In this document: positions 12,747-12,898 of the stretch, in pieces | Numbering within the stretch: the stretch's first letter is position 1 | How the letters are laid out: every line of letters begins with the position of its first letter | NCBI GenBank assembly: GCA_902766845.1 | Contig: CACXFD010000067.1 | Coordinates: 1 to 12,898 of the forward strand | Source: an uncultured Lachnospiraceae bacterium | GTDB lineage: Bacteria; Bacillota; Clostridia; Lachnospirales; Lachnospiraceae | DNA length: 12,898 nucleotides | Reading direction: 5' to 3' | The notes under the pieces: generated by a model | Seen by the model: only the letters and a program-made list of their open reading frames with translations | Databases searched by the model: none | What the model was told of the DNA's origin: nothing | Made by a program: the position numbers and the translations under genes

Positions 12747-12898
12747 TTACTTATACAGTTCCGGCTTTTCGATCGTATCGACCTTCAGGAACTGCGAGGT
12801 GCCGCGGGACGCGTTCAGCGCATCGCCCGCCACGCAGGCCACGTAGCCGTCCCAGGCCGACGGCCCGGTGAGATGGCCGGCATGGACCGACTCGACCC
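12747..12898 (-). CDS. Gfo/Idh/MocA family oxidoreductase, C-terminal fragment (cut by window edge)
   Basis: Only the last 49 residues are in the window. They contain HAGHLTGPSAWDGYVACVAG followed by DALNAS and end in VDTIEKPELYK. The GPSAWDGY-(V/A)A block, a following small-residue helix and a KPELY-like end are typical of the C-terminus of Gfo/Idh/MocA NAD(P)-dependent dehydrogenases, such as inositol 2-dehydrogenase-like enzymes. These oxidise sugars, sugar acids or polyols in the cytosol. The gene is followed by its own terminator, so it is a separate unit from the ABC operon, but its neighbourhood fits sugar metabolism. The N-terminal Rossmann part is outside the window, so the subfamily cannot be assigned. 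Confidence 0.72.
   Translation of the reverse strand, partial: VESVHAGHLTGPSAWDGYVACVAGDALNASRGTSQFLKVDTIEKPELYK

Overview
The window looks like chromosomal DNA of a high-GC member of the Bacillota, probably a gut or rumen Clostridium-class organism (inference). The signs are strong AGGAGG-type ribosome binding sites, a typical clostridial lipoprotein signal followed by a T/E/K/P-rich linker, a LacI-type regulator with compact promoters, and short operons. No mobile element, RNA gene or CRISPR array was seen.

Layout, left to right. (1) 1-135, minus: start of an MgtC/SapB-family membrane protein, cut by the window edge, with an inverted repeat over its ribosome binding site. (2) 340-5007, minus: an apparent five-gene operon, transcribed right to left. 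It holds four consecutive HAD-family phosphatase-like genes (three encode exactly 243 residues) followed by a phosphoglycerate mutase gene. (3) 5014-5277: a regulatory region with a clear promoter for the LacI gene and three GCAAAC-containing operator-like sites. (4) 5278-6285, plus: LacI-family regulator, divergent from the HAD operon. (5) 6408-12262, minus: a second operon, transcribed right to left as fused two-domain ABC permease, ABC ATPase, solute-binding lipoprotein, unknown 4-TM protein and a fifth HAD paralogue. It converges on the LacI gene at a shared terminator. (6) 12263-12746: promoter region with palindromes and a terminator. (7) 12747-12898, minus: C-terminus of a Gfo/Idh/MocA-type oxidoreductase, cut by the right edge.

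The most striking item is the phosphoglycerate mutase. It is a circular permutation of the cofactor-independent enzyme (iPGM). The usual C-terminal half comes first and the usual N-terminal half second, in one frame, with all seven metal and nucleophile residues present at canonical spacing. The break lies inside the substrate-binding domain.

Together the genes suggest a LacI-controlled locus for uptake and processing of a sugar or organophosphate: ABC importer of the Fe/AfuABC/polyamine-type architecture, five small HAD proteins, a permuted mutase and a nearby sugar or polyol dehydrogenase. The substrate cannot be told from sequence alone; the functional link is inference from gene order.
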